Positions 14,849-23,732 are shown, counted from the first letter of the stretch. The stretch: 44,372 nucleotides of DNA from Streptomyces sp. (GCF_019510245.1 NZ_JAEKKT010000169.1:1-44372), one strand, 5' to 3'. Program-made: numbers and translations. Notes: generated by a model not told the origin, from the sequence alone.

Positions 14849-15502
14849 CTATCGCGCCAGGTGGCGCAGTTCGTGCTCGTACAGCTCGGCCGGGTCGAGT
14901 CCCATGCCGGTGAAGTGGCCTGCCAGTTCCAGGGAGAGGATGCCGTGCAGGCGGGTCCAGAAGAGCAGGGCGCGGCGCAGGGCGGCCGGGGGTGCGGGGT
15001 GGTCGGCCGCCCACCCGCGGTGCTCTGCGAGGTGGGCCTCCAAGCGGGAGTCGTCCGGGGTGTCGGTGGGGGTGCCGCCGGGCTGGGCGGCGTCGAGGAG
15101 GGCGTCCATGATCTCGGAGGCGATCGTGGTGATGTCGTCGGGGGCGTGGTAGCCGGGGACGGGTGTGCCGTAGATGAGGAAGTAGCGCTGGGGATCGTCC
15201 AGGGCCCAGGCGCGCAGGGCGTGTCCCAGTCCTGCCAGGTCCGCGCCGGAGTCGGCGGTGGCGCGGATGGTGTCGGCGAGGCTGCGGTAGGCGTCGCGGA
15301 TCAGCTCGGTGATCAGTTCGTCGCGGCTGGCGAAGTACCGGTAGAGCGCGGGGCCACTCATGCCCATCTGTTTGGCGATGGCGTTCAGAGACAGCCCCGG
15401 CGCCCCGGCGGCGGCGATCTGCTCCCAGGCATGCCGCTTGATCTCGGCACGTAGCTGGGCGCGGTAGCGCTCACGTGGGCTCTCCTTGCCCGCGATGGCC
15501 AT
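14849..15502 (-). CDS. TetR-family regulator with TetR_C_13-like domain, 217 aa
   Basis: HTH at ~12-60: RAEIKRHAWEQIAAAGAPGL, SLNAIAKQMGMSGPALYRYF. The C-terminal helical domain has GHALRAWALDDPQRYFLIYG and YHAPDDITTIASEIMDALLD, typical of the WHG-type C-terminal domain of many Streptomyces TetR proteins. ATG 15502. Divergent from the oxidoreductase gene at 15663, which it most likely represses through the 45-bp-spaced repeats in the shared promoter. Confidence 0.92.
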   Translation of the reverse strand: MAIAGKESPRERYRAQLRAEIKRHAWEQIAAAGAPGLSLNAIAKQMGMSGPALYRYFASRDELITELIRDAYRSLADTIRATADSGADLAGLGHALRAWALDDPQRYFLIYGTPVPGYHAPDDITTIASEIMDALLDAAQPGGTPTDTPDDSRLEAHLAEHRGWAADHPAPPAALRRALLFWTRLHGILSLELAGHFTGMGLDPAELYEHELRHLAR

Positions 15503-15553
15503 GTGCTCATCCCTTCCTTGTCGTGTTCGCCGGCTCCCGTGGTCCGGGCATCC

Positions 15554-15620
15554 GAGTTAGACCCTATTACGAACGTGCTTGACTGTCACAGCGCGATCGA
15601 GTTATAACTTCTAACGAACG
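15554..15620. promoter_or_regulatory. direct repeats in the TetR/oxidoreductase promoter region
   Basis: GAGTTA (15554, 15599) and a TACGAACG/AACGAACG pair (15568, 15613) recur with an exact 45-bp period in this AT-richer gap, giving two copies of GAGTTA-N8-(T/A)ACGAACG between divergent starts. Likely operator and promoter elements. Confidence 0.5.
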
Positions 15621-15662
15621 CGTCAGGCACTAACAATGCTGGTGGAGTCGATGGAGGTCGCC

Positions 15663-16694
15663 ATGAACACCGAAGAAATGATCGAGGTCGTGCTGCCGGG
15701 CAAGGTCGAGCCGGAGGAACTGCAGGTGCGGCGGGGTGCCGTCCCGAGTGCCGGGCCGGGGCAGGTCGTCGTCCGCATGGAGGCGACCGGTGTCTCCTTC
15801 GCGGAGCAGCAGATGCGCCGCGGTCGCTACTACGACCAGCCGCCCTTCCCCTTCGTCCCCGGCTACGACATGGTCGGCACCGTGCTGGCGGCCGGGGACG
15901 GGGTCGGCGCCGGTCTCGTCGGTACCCGGGTGGCCGCGCTGCTGAAGGTGGGCGGCTGGGCCAGCCACGTCGTCCTCGACGCCGCCGACGTGGTGCCGGT
16001 CCCGGACGGGATCGGCGCGGCGGAGGCGGAGACCGTGGTGATCAACGGCATCACGGCCTGGCAGATGCTGCACCGCAAGGCCCGCGTCCGCGCCGGGCAG
16101 ACCGTCCTGGTACATGGCGCCAACGGGGGAGTCGGCTCGGTCCTGGTCCAACTCGCCCAGGCCGCCGGGGCGAACGTGATCGGCACCGCCTCCGCGCGCC
16201 ACCACGCCGCCCTGCGGGAGCGGGGGGTGAGCCCGATCGACTACCGCACCGAGGACATCCCCGCCCGCGTCCGCGAGCTCGCCCCGCGCGGCGCGGACGC
16301 CGTCTTCGACCACGTCGGCGGCCGCGGCATCGTCGACTCCTGGCGCCTGCTCGCGCCCGGCGGCACCCTCGTCTCCTACGGCAGCGCCTCCACCCGCGAC
16401 GACGAGGGCTCCAAGCAGTGGCCCGTGCTCAAGCTCCTCGGCCGGATATGGCTGTGGAACGCCCTGCCCAACCGCCGCCGCGCCTACTTCTTCAACGTCT
16501 GGGCCGGCCGCGCCCTGAACCGCGGCCGTTTCCGGTCCAGGCTGCGCGCCGACCTCACCGAGGTCTTCGGAGCGCTCCGGGGCGGTGAGATCACCGCCCA
16601 GATCGCCGCCGAACTGCCCCTCACCCGGGCTGCTGAGGCGATGCGGCTGGCCGAGTCCGGCACCGTCGCCGGAAAGGTCGTCCTGCACGCCTGA
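15663..16694 (+). CDS. medium-chain zinc-less quinone oxidoreductase, 343 aa
   Basis: ATG 15663 has GGAGG 7 nt upstream, better than the ATG at 15636. GroES-like N-terminal domain (VVVRMEATGVSFAEQQMRRG, PPFPFVPGYDMVGTV), then a Rossmann domain with VLVHGANGGVGSVLVQLAQA (~145-165), GADAVFDHVGG and a C-terminal PLTRAAEAMRLAESGTVAGK. The zinc-binding cysteines of alcohol dehydrogenases are absent, so it is a quinone-oxidoreductase-type (zeta-crystallin-like) NADPH enzyme. Substrate unknown. Controlled by the divergent TetR. Confidence 0.9.
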   Translation: MNTEEMIEVVLPGKVEPEELQVRRGAVPSAGPGQVVVRMEATGVSFAEQQMRRGRYYDQPPFPFVPGYDMVGTVLAAGDGVGAGLVGTRVAALLKVGGWASHVVLDAADVVPVPDGIGAAEAETVVINGITAWQMLHRKARVRAGQTVLVHGANGGVGSVLVQLAQAAGANVIGTASARHHAALRERGVSPIDYRTEDIPARVRELAPRGADAVFDHVGGRGIVDSWRLLAPGGTLVSYGSASTRDDEGSKQWPVLKLLGRIWLWNALPNRRRAYFFNVWAGRALNRGRFRSRLRADLTEVFGALRGGEITAQIAAELPLTRAAEAMRLAESGTVAGKVVLHA

Positions 16695-17034
16695 CGCACC
16701 ACGCGGAAGCCGACACACATCCGTCCCCCGGCGGTCGCAGCGTTCACGCGCCCGCCGCGCTGTCCCTCAGTCGCGAAGGTGACGACCACAGCATGTTCCC
16801 GCTCGCCCAGGGCGTGCGCGACGCCACCCATCGCTACCCGACCACCCGCGCCCCGCCGGCACCCGGTACCCGGTACCACCTGCGCCGACTGACACCCCAG
16901 CCAACGGCACCGACTGATACCACCCACCCCCGCAGTGACACCGGCCGGCCGTCGCGCAACCCGACCACTGACCACCCCAACCCCTTCGACCCTCCGCACC
17001 TGACGCCACACCAACCGCGAGGAAGCCACCGGCC
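16695..17034. other. intergenic stretch with no supported gene
   Basis: Proline/threonine/arginine-rich frames only. A short direct repeat ACCCGGTACCCGGTACC lies around 16860. No terminator seen behind the oxidoreductase. Confidence 0.35.
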
Positions 17035-17082
17035 CTGTTCACCATCGACGCCACCGCCCCCGTCATCATCCGCCTGACCGCC

Positions 17083-17481
17083 GTGATCGACGCCCCGCTG
17101 GAGCGCGTCCGGGCCCTGCACACGGACATCGACGCCTGGGCCGACTGGAACACCGACGTCGACCAGGCCCGGCTCGACGGCCCGCTGCTGCCCGCGAACT
17201 CCTTCCACTGGAAGACCCACGGCATGGACATCACCTCCACGATCCGTGAGGTCGTCCGCGGCCGGCGCCTGGTCTGGGGCGGCCCCGCCCAGGGCATCAC
17301 CGCCATCCACGTATGGACCTTCACCCCGACCACCGACGGCGTCATCGTCCACACCGAGGAATCCTGGACCGGCGACCCCGTCACCGCCGACCAGGCCACC
17401 CTGCAGACCGCCCTGGACAACTCCCTCCACAACTGGGTCAACAACCTCAAGCACCAAGCAGAAAGCCAGGTCGGCAAGTAG
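17083..17481 (+). CDS. SRPBCC (START/Bet v 1-like) family protein, 132 aa
   Basis: The first usual start is GTG 17083 (MIDAPLERVRALHTDIDAWA). The family pattern begins about 16 residues earlier: TIDATAPVIIRLTAVIDAPL is in frame from 17041, preceded by CTG at 17035 with GAGGAAG upstream. Either CTG is the start or the original ATG has been lost. Later motifs DWNTDVDQARLDGPLLP, FHWKTHGMDITSTIREV and VIVHTEESW fit a polyketide-cyclase/SRPBCC ligand-binding fold of usual length (~145 aa). Substrate unknown. Confidence 0.8.
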   Translation: MIDAPLERVRALHTDIDAWADWNTDVDQARLDGPLLPANSFHWKTHGMDITSTIREVVRGRRLVWGGPAQGITAIHVWTFTPTTDGVIVHTEESWTGDPVTADQATLQTALDNSLHNWVNNLKHQAESQVGK

Positions 17482-17490
17482 CCCCTCCCC

Positions 17491-17523
17491 GCGCTTCCGG
17501 AGCACAAGCCGCTCCGGAAGCGC
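17491..17523 (+). terminator. strong hairpin terminator after SRPBCC gene
   Basis: GCGCTTCCGGAGC - acaagcc - GCTCCGGAAGCGC: a perfect 13-bp stem with a 7-nt loop, 10 bp behind the stop codon. It can also serve the convergent gene ending at 17572. Confidence 0.8.
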
Positions 17524-17571
17524 CCTTGCAAGCCCTCGTCTCGCGTGCCCAGCCGGAAACACAGATCGGGC

Positions 17572-17868
17572 TCATGGCAGCCTGGCCAGTCGCGGGCCGC
17601 CGGTCGAGCGGTGGACGCGGTAGGCGACTCCGTACCGCCGGGCGAACCGGTTGGGCTCCGCGGCCGAACCGCCCATCGCACGCAGGTAGAAGGCTCGGGC
17701 CAATGATGTGATCTGCTCCGCGGTCAGGTACAGGACCCACAGGCTGCCGAGCTGGCGAGCAGCGCGCGGCCTGTCGGCCAGGCCCGCGGCCGGCGGCACA
17801 TGCAGCCGTTCACCGAGGTGTACGTACAGGCGCAGGACCTCCACCTCCGAGCGGCGCAGCTCCGCCAA
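17572..17868 (-). CDS. unknown helical protein, about 98 aa
   Basis: The frame reads LAELRRSEVEVLRLYVHLGE, RQLGSLWVLYLTAEQITSLA and RAFYLRAMGGSAAEPNRFAR, a soluble, helix-rich protein with coding-like composition. The TTG at 17868 is the nearest start; the frame is open for at least 20 more codons upstream (histidine/proline-rich), so the true N-terminus is uncertain. I do not recognise the family. It lies downstream of the XRE regulator gene on the same strand. Confidence 0.5.
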   Translation of the reverse strand: MAELRRSEVEVLRLYVHLGERLHVPPAAGLADRPRAARQLGSLWVLYLTAEQITSLARAFYLRAMGGSAAEPNRFARRYGVAYRVHRSTGGPRLARLP

Positions 17869-18054
17869 CTGCTCGCCCTCCGGTGGCCCGCCGGGGTGAT
17901 GCTCGGGGCGGGGCTCGCCTCGATGTAGGCCAGGCAGCCCGGTACGGCGATTGCTTGATCCACGGCCACGCAGGCCAAGGCGCGCCCTGGCTCGGAACTC
18001 GAAACCGAGCCGGGCGGGTGTCGACGGGTATCAGGGTCGGGGCGGGCTGGCGGG

Positions 18055-18810
18055 CTACCCGCCAGGGGAGTCCCTGCGCAGCGAGCGAGCGACCTCGGAG
18101 ACGTGTCGCGCCTGGGCAGCGGTCAACCGTCGCGCCTCCCACAGCAGCGCCGCGGCATCCGCGGCCTCCGGAGGCGGAGGAGGAGGCACCTCGCGGAGGG
18201 AGACGCCCGTGAGTAGAGCTAGTTCGCGGGCGTCGATCCCCAGCAGAGCAGCGAAGTCCGTCACCAAGCGCGGGGTCAGCTCCTTGCGCCCGGAGGCGAT
18301 CACGCCGTAGGTGGCCGCCGACAGGTAGGTGGGCGTCACAAACGCGAGCACCTTCGCCATACCCATCCAGTTCAGGTTGCGGTACTGGAGCATGCCGACG
18401 ACCCAGGCTCCCGGACCGCCGGTGAGGGGAACCGGATGCTTCGGGGCGAAGCCGAAACGCCGTTCCTCCTGCGGAAGCGAACGGATCAACTTCAGAACTT
18501 CACAACGTCCCGTTGCGGGGAGGCGCACCGCATCTGTCACCGTGCTCGCCGCCCATTGCGCGGCCGCAGCCTCCAGCGGCGCCAGGTCCTCCGGGACCGC
18601 CCGCCCCGAGAGGATGAACAGATCGACGGCGTGGAGGCCCAGTGCAGGCGCAAGCCGCCGGAGCAGAGCCTCCGTGGGAATCTTCCCCGCGAGCACCGCC
18701 CGGACCTCGTCTGCGGTCAACCCAGCGCGTTCGGTCAACTCCTGTGCTGTGAGCCTTCTGTGGTCCAGCAACCACGCCAGCATCGCGCCGAACCCGGGGT
18801 GCTCCGTCAT
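18055..18810 (-). CDS. XRE-family regulator with two HTH units, 251 aa
   Basis: The N-terminal Cro/C1 HTH (~6-60) reads FGAMLAWLLDHRRLTAQELT, ERAGLTADEVRAVLAG. A second HTH-like unit (~150-205) reads MGMAKVLAFVTPTYLSAATY, ASGRKELTPRLVTDFAALLG, IDARELALLTGV. A proline run (PPPPPPP) separates it from a C-terminal helix WEARRLTAAQARHVSEVARS. Such double-HTH proteins occur beside SMI1-type and toxin-immunity genes in Streptomyces, matching the SMI1-like gene 75 bp away and divergent. Confidence 0.8.
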   Translation of the reverse strand: MTEHPGFGAMLAWLLDHRRLTAQELTERAGLTADEVRAVLAGKIPTEALLRRLAPALGLHAVDLFILSGRAVPEDLAPLEAAAAQWAASTVTDAVRLPATGRCEVLKLIRSLPQEERRFGFAPKHPVPLTGGPGAWVVGMLQYRNLNWMGMAKVLAFVTPTYLSAATYGVIASGRKELTPRLVTDFAALLGIDARELALLTGVSLREVPPPPPPEAADAAALLWEARRLTAAQARHVSEVARSLRRDSPGG

Positions 18811-18885
18811 GCCCGCAGACTAAGCCAGCGGATCCGGGGGAGGCGGCCACGATGGGCTGTCAGGCCCTTCTGCGAGCATGCGGCC

Positions 18886-19427
18886 GTGACAGACACCCGT
18901 GATCAGCGTCCCGCCGAAACCACTCTCGGCTTCCTGCGCTCTGTGTTCCCGACGGAGTGGCGCGAGCCCCCGCGCGGGCAGGGAGCCGTCGCGGAGTGGG
19001 AGCAAAAGAATGGGGTGGCCCTGCCGGAGCCGTACCGGACCTTCATCGCGGAAGTCAGCAACGGGTCGAGCCTGGGCCCCGCCAGCGACGGCGGTCTCCA
19101 GCCGCTCGGCTGGCTGCCCGACACGTGGCCCGACCTCGGCCCGCGACAGCCAGGGCACCCGTTCCCTCTGGAGACAGCCTGGGTCTGGGAGGACGACGAG
19201 AGTGCCGGCCCCGAGGACCCGCGGATCAACGCCGCGTTCAACAACGGGTCCGTTGTTCTCGGATCCGAGGACGGGCAGTCGTTCTGGCTTCTGCTGACCA
19301 CCGGTCCCCACCGCGGCGAGGTGTGGATGATCGCCGACGTCGGCGCCGTCCCGGCCCCGGCGACCAGGCATGGGGTTTCGAGGAGTGGGTGCGGCGTTGG
19401 CACACCGGCGACGACTGGTGGGACTGA
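18886..19427 (+). pseudogene. SMI1/KNR4 family protein, frameshifted near its end
   Basis: GTG 18886 opens TDTRDQRPAETTLGFLRSVF. The SMI1/KNR4 core follows: EWEQKNGVALPEPYRTFIAE, VSNGSSLGP, LGWLPDTWPDLG, GSVVLGSEDGQSFWLLLTTG, GEVWMIADVGAVPAP. At about 19355-19370 the frame must shift by one base to continue GFEEWVRRWHTGDDWWD and stop at 19425-19427, the expected family end. Without the shift the protein runs into non-coding sequence. This is either a recent one-base deletion or a sequencing error. SMI1/KNR4 proteins are often immunity proteins against contact toxins. Confidence 0.75.
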
Positions 19428-19522
19428 TCGCTCCGACGCGCACGGCCGTAGGCCGCAGACCGTTCGAGTCCCTGGTGCCTCACAGAGCGGTGACCATCGG
19501 CTGCCCGTTCGCACTCTCTGCC

Positions 19523-19946
19523 TCAACTTCTACGGTACTTGCCGGCTGACAGCGCCTCGGAGAGTCGCACGGTCGGGTCGCCGCGAACGGATGCCGCGAC
19601 TGTCCGGTCGGCCAGGTGGAGATGCCATCGTCGGGCCATCGAGGAACGGCGTGGAAGTGCAGGTGGCGTACCGACTGTTCCGATCCTGGACCACTCGCGT
19701 TGAGAACATTCACCCCAGTCGCCTTCAAACCGACGCGCATGGCTCTCGCCAGACGCTGGACCAGATCGACCGTCTCGGTGAGTACCTCGGTGGGCGTGTC
19801 GAAGACGTCGGCGTGATGAGCCGTCGGCACCACCAGGGTGTGCCCTGGGCGAGAGGGTCGAGCGGGGTGAACGCACAGGCGGACGGTTCACGGGCCGCCC
19901 ATTGCGCGCTGTCTTCGCGGATGAGCCGGCAGAAGGGGCACGACAT
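19523..19946 (-). pseudogene. HIT-family nucleotide hydrolase, two frameshifts
   Basis: ATG 19946 opens MSCPFCRLIREDSAQWAARE (zinc-type CxxC start of HIT proteins). Near 19840 a missing base breaks the frame; the next frame gives VVPTAHHADVFDTPTEVLTE, GLKATGVNVLNASGPGSEQS and HLHFHAVPRWPDDG, whose H-x-H-x-H triad is intact. A second shift near 19580 is needed to reach the family end GDPTVRLSEALSAGKYRRS. HIT proteins hydrolyse dinucleoside phosphates or AMP conjugates. As read, the gene cannot make a full protein. Confidence 0.7.
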
Positions 19947-20089
19947 ACAGGCGCCGCTGCCACAAGCCGGCGACTCGAAAAGGAGGGGCGCCCCTGGCGC
20001 GCGGCGTCACAGCATCGTGAACAGAGTCACCCTCCGCCTTGGCCCTGGCAGAGGGAGCACCGCCGTACGCGCCGGATCACCGTGCCACG

Positions 20090-20215
20090 CATCGAACGGC
20101 AAGCGGGCTCCCGGCGAGACCAAGACAGATACGGGCGTCCGTACGGTCGTCCTCCCGGCCTTCCTGCACAAGGATCTGAGGCGGCACCTCGACTGGTACG
20201 CCCGGCGGAGCTCCA
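20090..20215 (+). pseudogene. tyrosine integrase remnant (middle part)
   Basis: The plus frame contains ETKTDTGVRTVVLPAFLHKD then LRRHLDWYA, the strand-helix segment just before the catalytic core of Streptomyces site-specific integrases ('PKTxaGxRtVplP..lxxxLrxHL'). No catalytic residues remain. A different part of such an enzyme is preserved at 13586-13793 and a third at 28238-28414. Confidence 0.5.
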
Positions 20216-20585
20216 GCGCAGTTGCTGTTCGACATTCGACCGGACCAGGAGGCGGCGGACTCGGCACCTGCCCGCCGCGCCGCTCGGCGACATCCGGTAC
20301 CGGTCACCTCCTCGCACCGCGGAGACGGTGAGGGCGCCTCGCCGGGCGCCCTTCCGGCATGCCGGGTCCTGTGACCGCAGGTGCCTGTGTGTCAGTGTCG
20401 ACGCGTGACGCAGCCGCGCACAACGTGCGCGGGACCAGCATGATCTCCGTTCTTTGGGCACCGGCACAACGGCCCTGCCGGTGGCGCGAGCCCCGGATGA
20501 CGTTCGGGTCGGAGGGAGTGGCGGGTCCGTACGCTGTGCCGTCGTTCAGCCCACGCCATATCCAGGTCTCGGCCTCGTCGTGGAA
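20216..20585. other. intergenic stretch with no supported gene
   Basis: Frames here are arginine-rich and without start signals. It separates an integrase relic from a LysR relic. Confidence 0.3.
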
Positions 20586-20840
20586 TCAGTCCCGGCCCAG
20601 GCCGAGCATGGGGCGCGAGAGCTCGGCGAACTGGAGGAGTTCGGGCATGGTCCGGTGCTTGGAGTAGGCCAGGGCGACCATGCGCGGTGCGACGCCCTCC
20701 AGCGTCAGTTAGACGACGTCGTCACGGCGGTAGAAGCCGGCCATGCCGGCCGGCATGACGTAGCACCCGGACCCGAAGGCGACGGTCTGCAGGCATTCCT
20801 CGATCGTCGCCGGGAACCGTCCTCCCAGCCCGGGTCCGCC
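20586..20840 (-). pseudogene. LysR-family regulator, C-terminal remnant with in-frame stop
   Basis: The minus strand reads FPATIEECLQTVAFGSGCYV, MPAGMAGFYRRDDVV, then TAA (20709-20711) where the family has a hydrophobic or aromatic residue. It then continues LTLEGVAPRMVALAYSKHRT, ELLQFAELSRPMLGLGRD and a natural stop at 20586-20588. This is the ligand-binding C-terminus of a LysR regulator ('vafG.G..vlPa.....R.dvv..pl'). No N-terminal HTH is present upstream. Confidence 0.6.
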
Positions 20841-20923
20841 GGACGTTTCGGCACCTCCGCCAGGACATGCCCTGTCCCACCGAAGCATCCCCGACAGCGT
20901 CAGCCAGTGAAAAGTTTCCGGCT

Positions 20924-20953
20924 CGCGGCAACCTTTGCGGTGCCTGTGACCAC
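20924..20953 (+). promoter_or_regulatory. shared ECF-type promoter element before the GH74 gene
   Basis: CGCGGCAACCTTT (20924-20936) with GACCAC 14 nt after GGCAACC (20948-20953). The 13-mer is identical to those at 32263-32275 (plus) and 37109-37121 (minus), each upstream of a secreted CBM13 protein. GGCAACC resembles a -35 and GACCAC a -10 of an ECF sigma promoter. Confidence 0.6.
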
Positions 20954-21032
20954 AAGGAGTCGGATCCGGCCAGTCCCGATGGCCGCGACCCGCTTTTCCT
21001 CTGTGAACGGTATGCAAGGAGAGCACCTCCCC

Positions 21033-23687
21033 ATGAAGAACCCTACGCACGGCGGGCGCCGCGGGCGTCACCGCCGTCGCTGGACTGCCACCGCTGTGCT
21101 GCTCGGCGCGCCCCTCGCCGTCGTGCCGTACCTCCTGTTCGTACAGGAGGACTCGCAGGCCGCGACGGTCGACGGCAATGCCTACTACGAGCTGGTCTCC
21201 GTGCGCAGCGGCAAGGTGCTGGACGTCAACGGCTTCTCCACCGCCGACGGCACCCGGATCCAGCAGTGGACCGACCAGCACACCGCCAACCAGCAGTGGA
21301 AGCTGAAGCCCATCGGGGACGGCTACTACGAGCTGGTGAACCGCAACAGCGGCAAAGTACTGGGCATAGCCGGCGCATCGACCGCCCAGGCGGCAGCCGC
21401 CGAGCAGCAGACCGACAGCTCCGCCACCTCCCAGGAGTGGCGGATCGGCGATGTGAGCGGTTCCGACGCCGTCACCCTCACCTCCCGCAGGAGCGGCCAG
21501 GTCCTGGACGTCTCCGGAGGCTCCACGGCCGAGGGCGCGCCGATCATCCAGTATCCGGGCCACGGCGGCACCAACCAGCAGTGGAAGCTGGTGAAGATGG
21601 CCGAGAGCCAGGCGTCCGGGACCGGCAGCGCGCAGACCACGGCCGCGGCCGGACCGTATGTGTGGAAGAACGCCCAGGTGGTGGGCGGCGGTTACGTCAC
21701 CGGGCTGGTGTTCAACCAGAAGGAGAAGGGTCTGCTGTACGCCCGCACCGACATGGGCGGCGCCTACCGCTGGGACACCGCGGCCGAGCAGTGGATCCCG
21801 CTGACCGACTGGCTCGGCGAGAAGGACTGGAACCTGCTGGGCATCGACTCGCTGGCCACCGACCCCGTCGACCCGGGCCGGCTCTACCTCGCGACGGGCA
21901 CCTACACCAACGACTGGGCGGGCAACGGCGCGATCCTGCGCTCCACCGACCGGGGCCGTACCTTCCAGCGGACCGACCTGCCGTTCAAGCTGGGCGGCAA
22001 CGAATCCGGCCGGGGGGCGGGCGAGCGGCTCGCGATCGACCCCGCCGACCACTCCACCCTGCTGCTGGGCACCCGCAAGAACGGCCTGTGGCGCAGCACC
22101 GACTACGGCGTGACATGGAGTCAGGTCTCCTCGTTCCCCGTCAAGGACGGGGCGGGCAGTGGCGCGGGCATCTCCTTCGTGACGTACGGCCCGGCCGGCA
22201 GCAAAACGGTATACGTCGGCGTCAACGACACGTCCACACCCCTGTACCGCTCCACCGACGGCGGCAGCAGCTGGCAGGCTGTTGCCGGGCAGCCCACCGG
22301 CCAGATGCCGCAGCACGGTGTGGTCACCGCCGACGGGTCGCTGTACCTGTCCTACAGCAACAGCATCGGCCCCATGGACGCGACGGCGGGCTCGGTGTGG
22401 AAGTACACCCCGACCAGTGGCGCGTGGAGGAACATCTCCCCCTCGCAGGGCGGCTACGGGTTCTCCGGTCTGGCCGTCGACCCGCAGAAGCTGTCCACGG
22501 TGATGGTCACCACCCTCGACCGCTGGTGGCCCGAGGACGAGATCTACCGCACCACCGACGGCGGTACGACCTGGAAGGCGCTGGCGGACAAGTCGGCGCG
22601 GGACGCCTCCGGCGCGCCGTACGTCGGCGACCACACCGGGCACTGGATGACCGCGCTGGCCATCGACCCCTTCGACTCCGGGCACGCGCTGTACGGCACC
22701 GGCAACGGCATCTGGAGCAGCAAGGACGCCAATGCCTCCGACAGCGGTGGCACCAGTCACTGGGTCTCCGGGGCCCGCGGGCTGGAGGAGACCTCGCTGG
22801 CGGACGCGATCGCCCCGCCCGGCGGCGCCACCCTCATCACCTCCATGGGCGACCAAGGCGGTTTCCGGTACGGCGGCTCCCTGACCGAGGTACCCGCCGG
22901 GAGGCTGAAGAACCCGCTGATGAGCAGCAGCACCGACATCGACTTCGCCCAGTCCAACCCCTCGATGATGGTCCGCGTCGGCCGTGGCGGCGAACAGGAC
23001 GGCGCCTACTCCACCGACGGCGGCAGCAGCTGGAACGGCTTCAAGGCGGAGCCGGTCAGCAGCTCCCAGATGGGCCATGTCGCACTTGCGGCGGACGGCT
23101 CCACCATCGTCTGGACCGAGGACGGTCAGGTCCCGTACCGCTCGACCGACAAGGGCTCGAGCTGGTCGAGGGTCAGCGGCCTGGGCACCGACGCCGAGGT
23201 GGTCGCCGACCGCTCCTCGGGCAACACCTTCTACTCCCTGTCCGGCGGCACCCTCTACGCCAGCACCGACGGCGGCGCGACCTTCACCGCCCGGGCCGGC
23301 AACCTGCCCTCCGGCCGGCTCAAGGCCGTCCCCGGCATCGCCGGGGACCTGTGGATCGCCGGCGGTGACAGGGGGCTGCTGCACTCCACCGACGGCGGCC
23401 GCACCTTCACCACACTCACCACGGTGAAGTCCGCCTCCGCCCTCGGCTTCGGCAAGGCCGCACCGGGCGCCGACTACCAGGCTCTGTACCTGATCGGCAC
23501 CGTCAAGGACGTCACCGGAGTCTTCCGCTCCACCGACAAGGGCGCCACCTGGCTCCGCATCAACGACGACGCCCACCAGTGGGGCGCCATCGGAAGCGTC
23601 GGCGTCATCACCGGCGACCCCGACACCTTCGGGCGCGTCTACATCGGCACCAACGGACGCGGTCTGCAGTACGGCGACCCGTCCTGA
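21033..23687 (+). CDS. secreted CBM13-GH74 xyloglucanase, 884 aa
   Basis: ATG 21033 has AAGGAG upstream. A basic, arginine-rich signal peptide (~1-45, cleavage near SQAATV) precedes an N-terminal ricin-type CBM13 trefoil (~48-190) with QQW repeats (NQQWKL). From ~205 to the end is a GH74 two-propeller domain with many BNR-type repeats (STDGGSSW, TTDGGTTW, STDKGSSW). The two family catalytic acids are present: Asp240 in ARTDMGGAY and Asp607 in SMGDQGGF. GH74 enzymes cut the beta-1,4-glucan backbone of xyloglucan. The N-terminal placement of CBM13 is less usual. Confidence 0.92.
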   Translation: MKNPTHGGRRGRHRRRWTATAVLLGAPLAVVPYLLFVQEDSQAATVDGNAYYELVSVRSGKVLDVNGFSTADGTRIQQWTDQHTANQQWKLKPIGDGYYELVNRNSGKVLGIAGASTAQAAAAEQQTDSSATSQEWRIGDVSGSDAVTLTSRRSGQVLDVSGGSTAEGAPIIQYPGHGGTNQQWKLVKMAESQASGTGSAQTTAAAGPYVWKNAQVVGGGYVTGLVFNQKEKGLLYARTDMGGAYRWDTAAEQWIPLTDWLGEKDWNLLGIDSLATDPVDPGRLYLATGTYTNDWAGNGAILRSTDRGRTFQRTDLPFKLGGNESGRGAGERLAIDPADHSTLLLGTRKNGLWRSTDYGVTWSQVSSFPVKDGAGSGAGISFVTYGPAGSKTVYVGVNDTSTPLYRSTDGGSSWQAVAGQPTGQMPQHGVVTADGSLYLSYSNSIGPMDATAGSVWKYTPTSGAWRNISPSQGGYGFSGLAVDPQKLSTVMVTTLDRWWPEDEIYRTTDGGTTWKALADKSARDASGAPYVGDHTGHWMTALAIDPFDSGHALYGTGNGIWSSKDANASDSGGTSHWVSGARGLEETSLADAIAPPGGATLITSMGDQGGFRYGGSLTEVPAGRLKNPLMSSSTDIDFAQSNPSMMVRVGRGGEQDGAYSTDGGSSWNGFKAEPVSSSQMGHVALAADGSTIVWTEDGQVPYRSTDKGSSWSRVSGLGTDAEVVADRSSGNTFYSLSGGTLYASTDGGATFTARAGNLPSGRLKAVPGIAGDLWIAGGDRGLLHSTDGGRTFTTLTTVKSASALGFGKAAPGADYQALYLIGTVKDVTGVFRSTDKGATWLRINDDAHQWGAIGSVGVITGDPDTFGRVYIGTNGRGLQYGDPS

Positions 23688-23702
23688 CCCCGATGCTCGG
23701 GC

Positions 23703-23732
23703 GGGGCCGCAGGCACAACAGCCTGCGGCCCC
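23703..23732 (+). terminator. hairpin terminator after the GH74 gene
   Basis: GGGGCCGCAGGC - acaaca - GCCTGCGGCCCC: perfect 12-bp stem with 6-nt loop, 15 bp behind the stop. Confidence 0.85.

Noticed and set aside
19445..19480. CGTTCGAGTCCC, another T-loop-like sequence
   Set aside because: No tRNA arms fit around it; it lies between the ends of the SMI1 and HIT genes without an acceptor stem.
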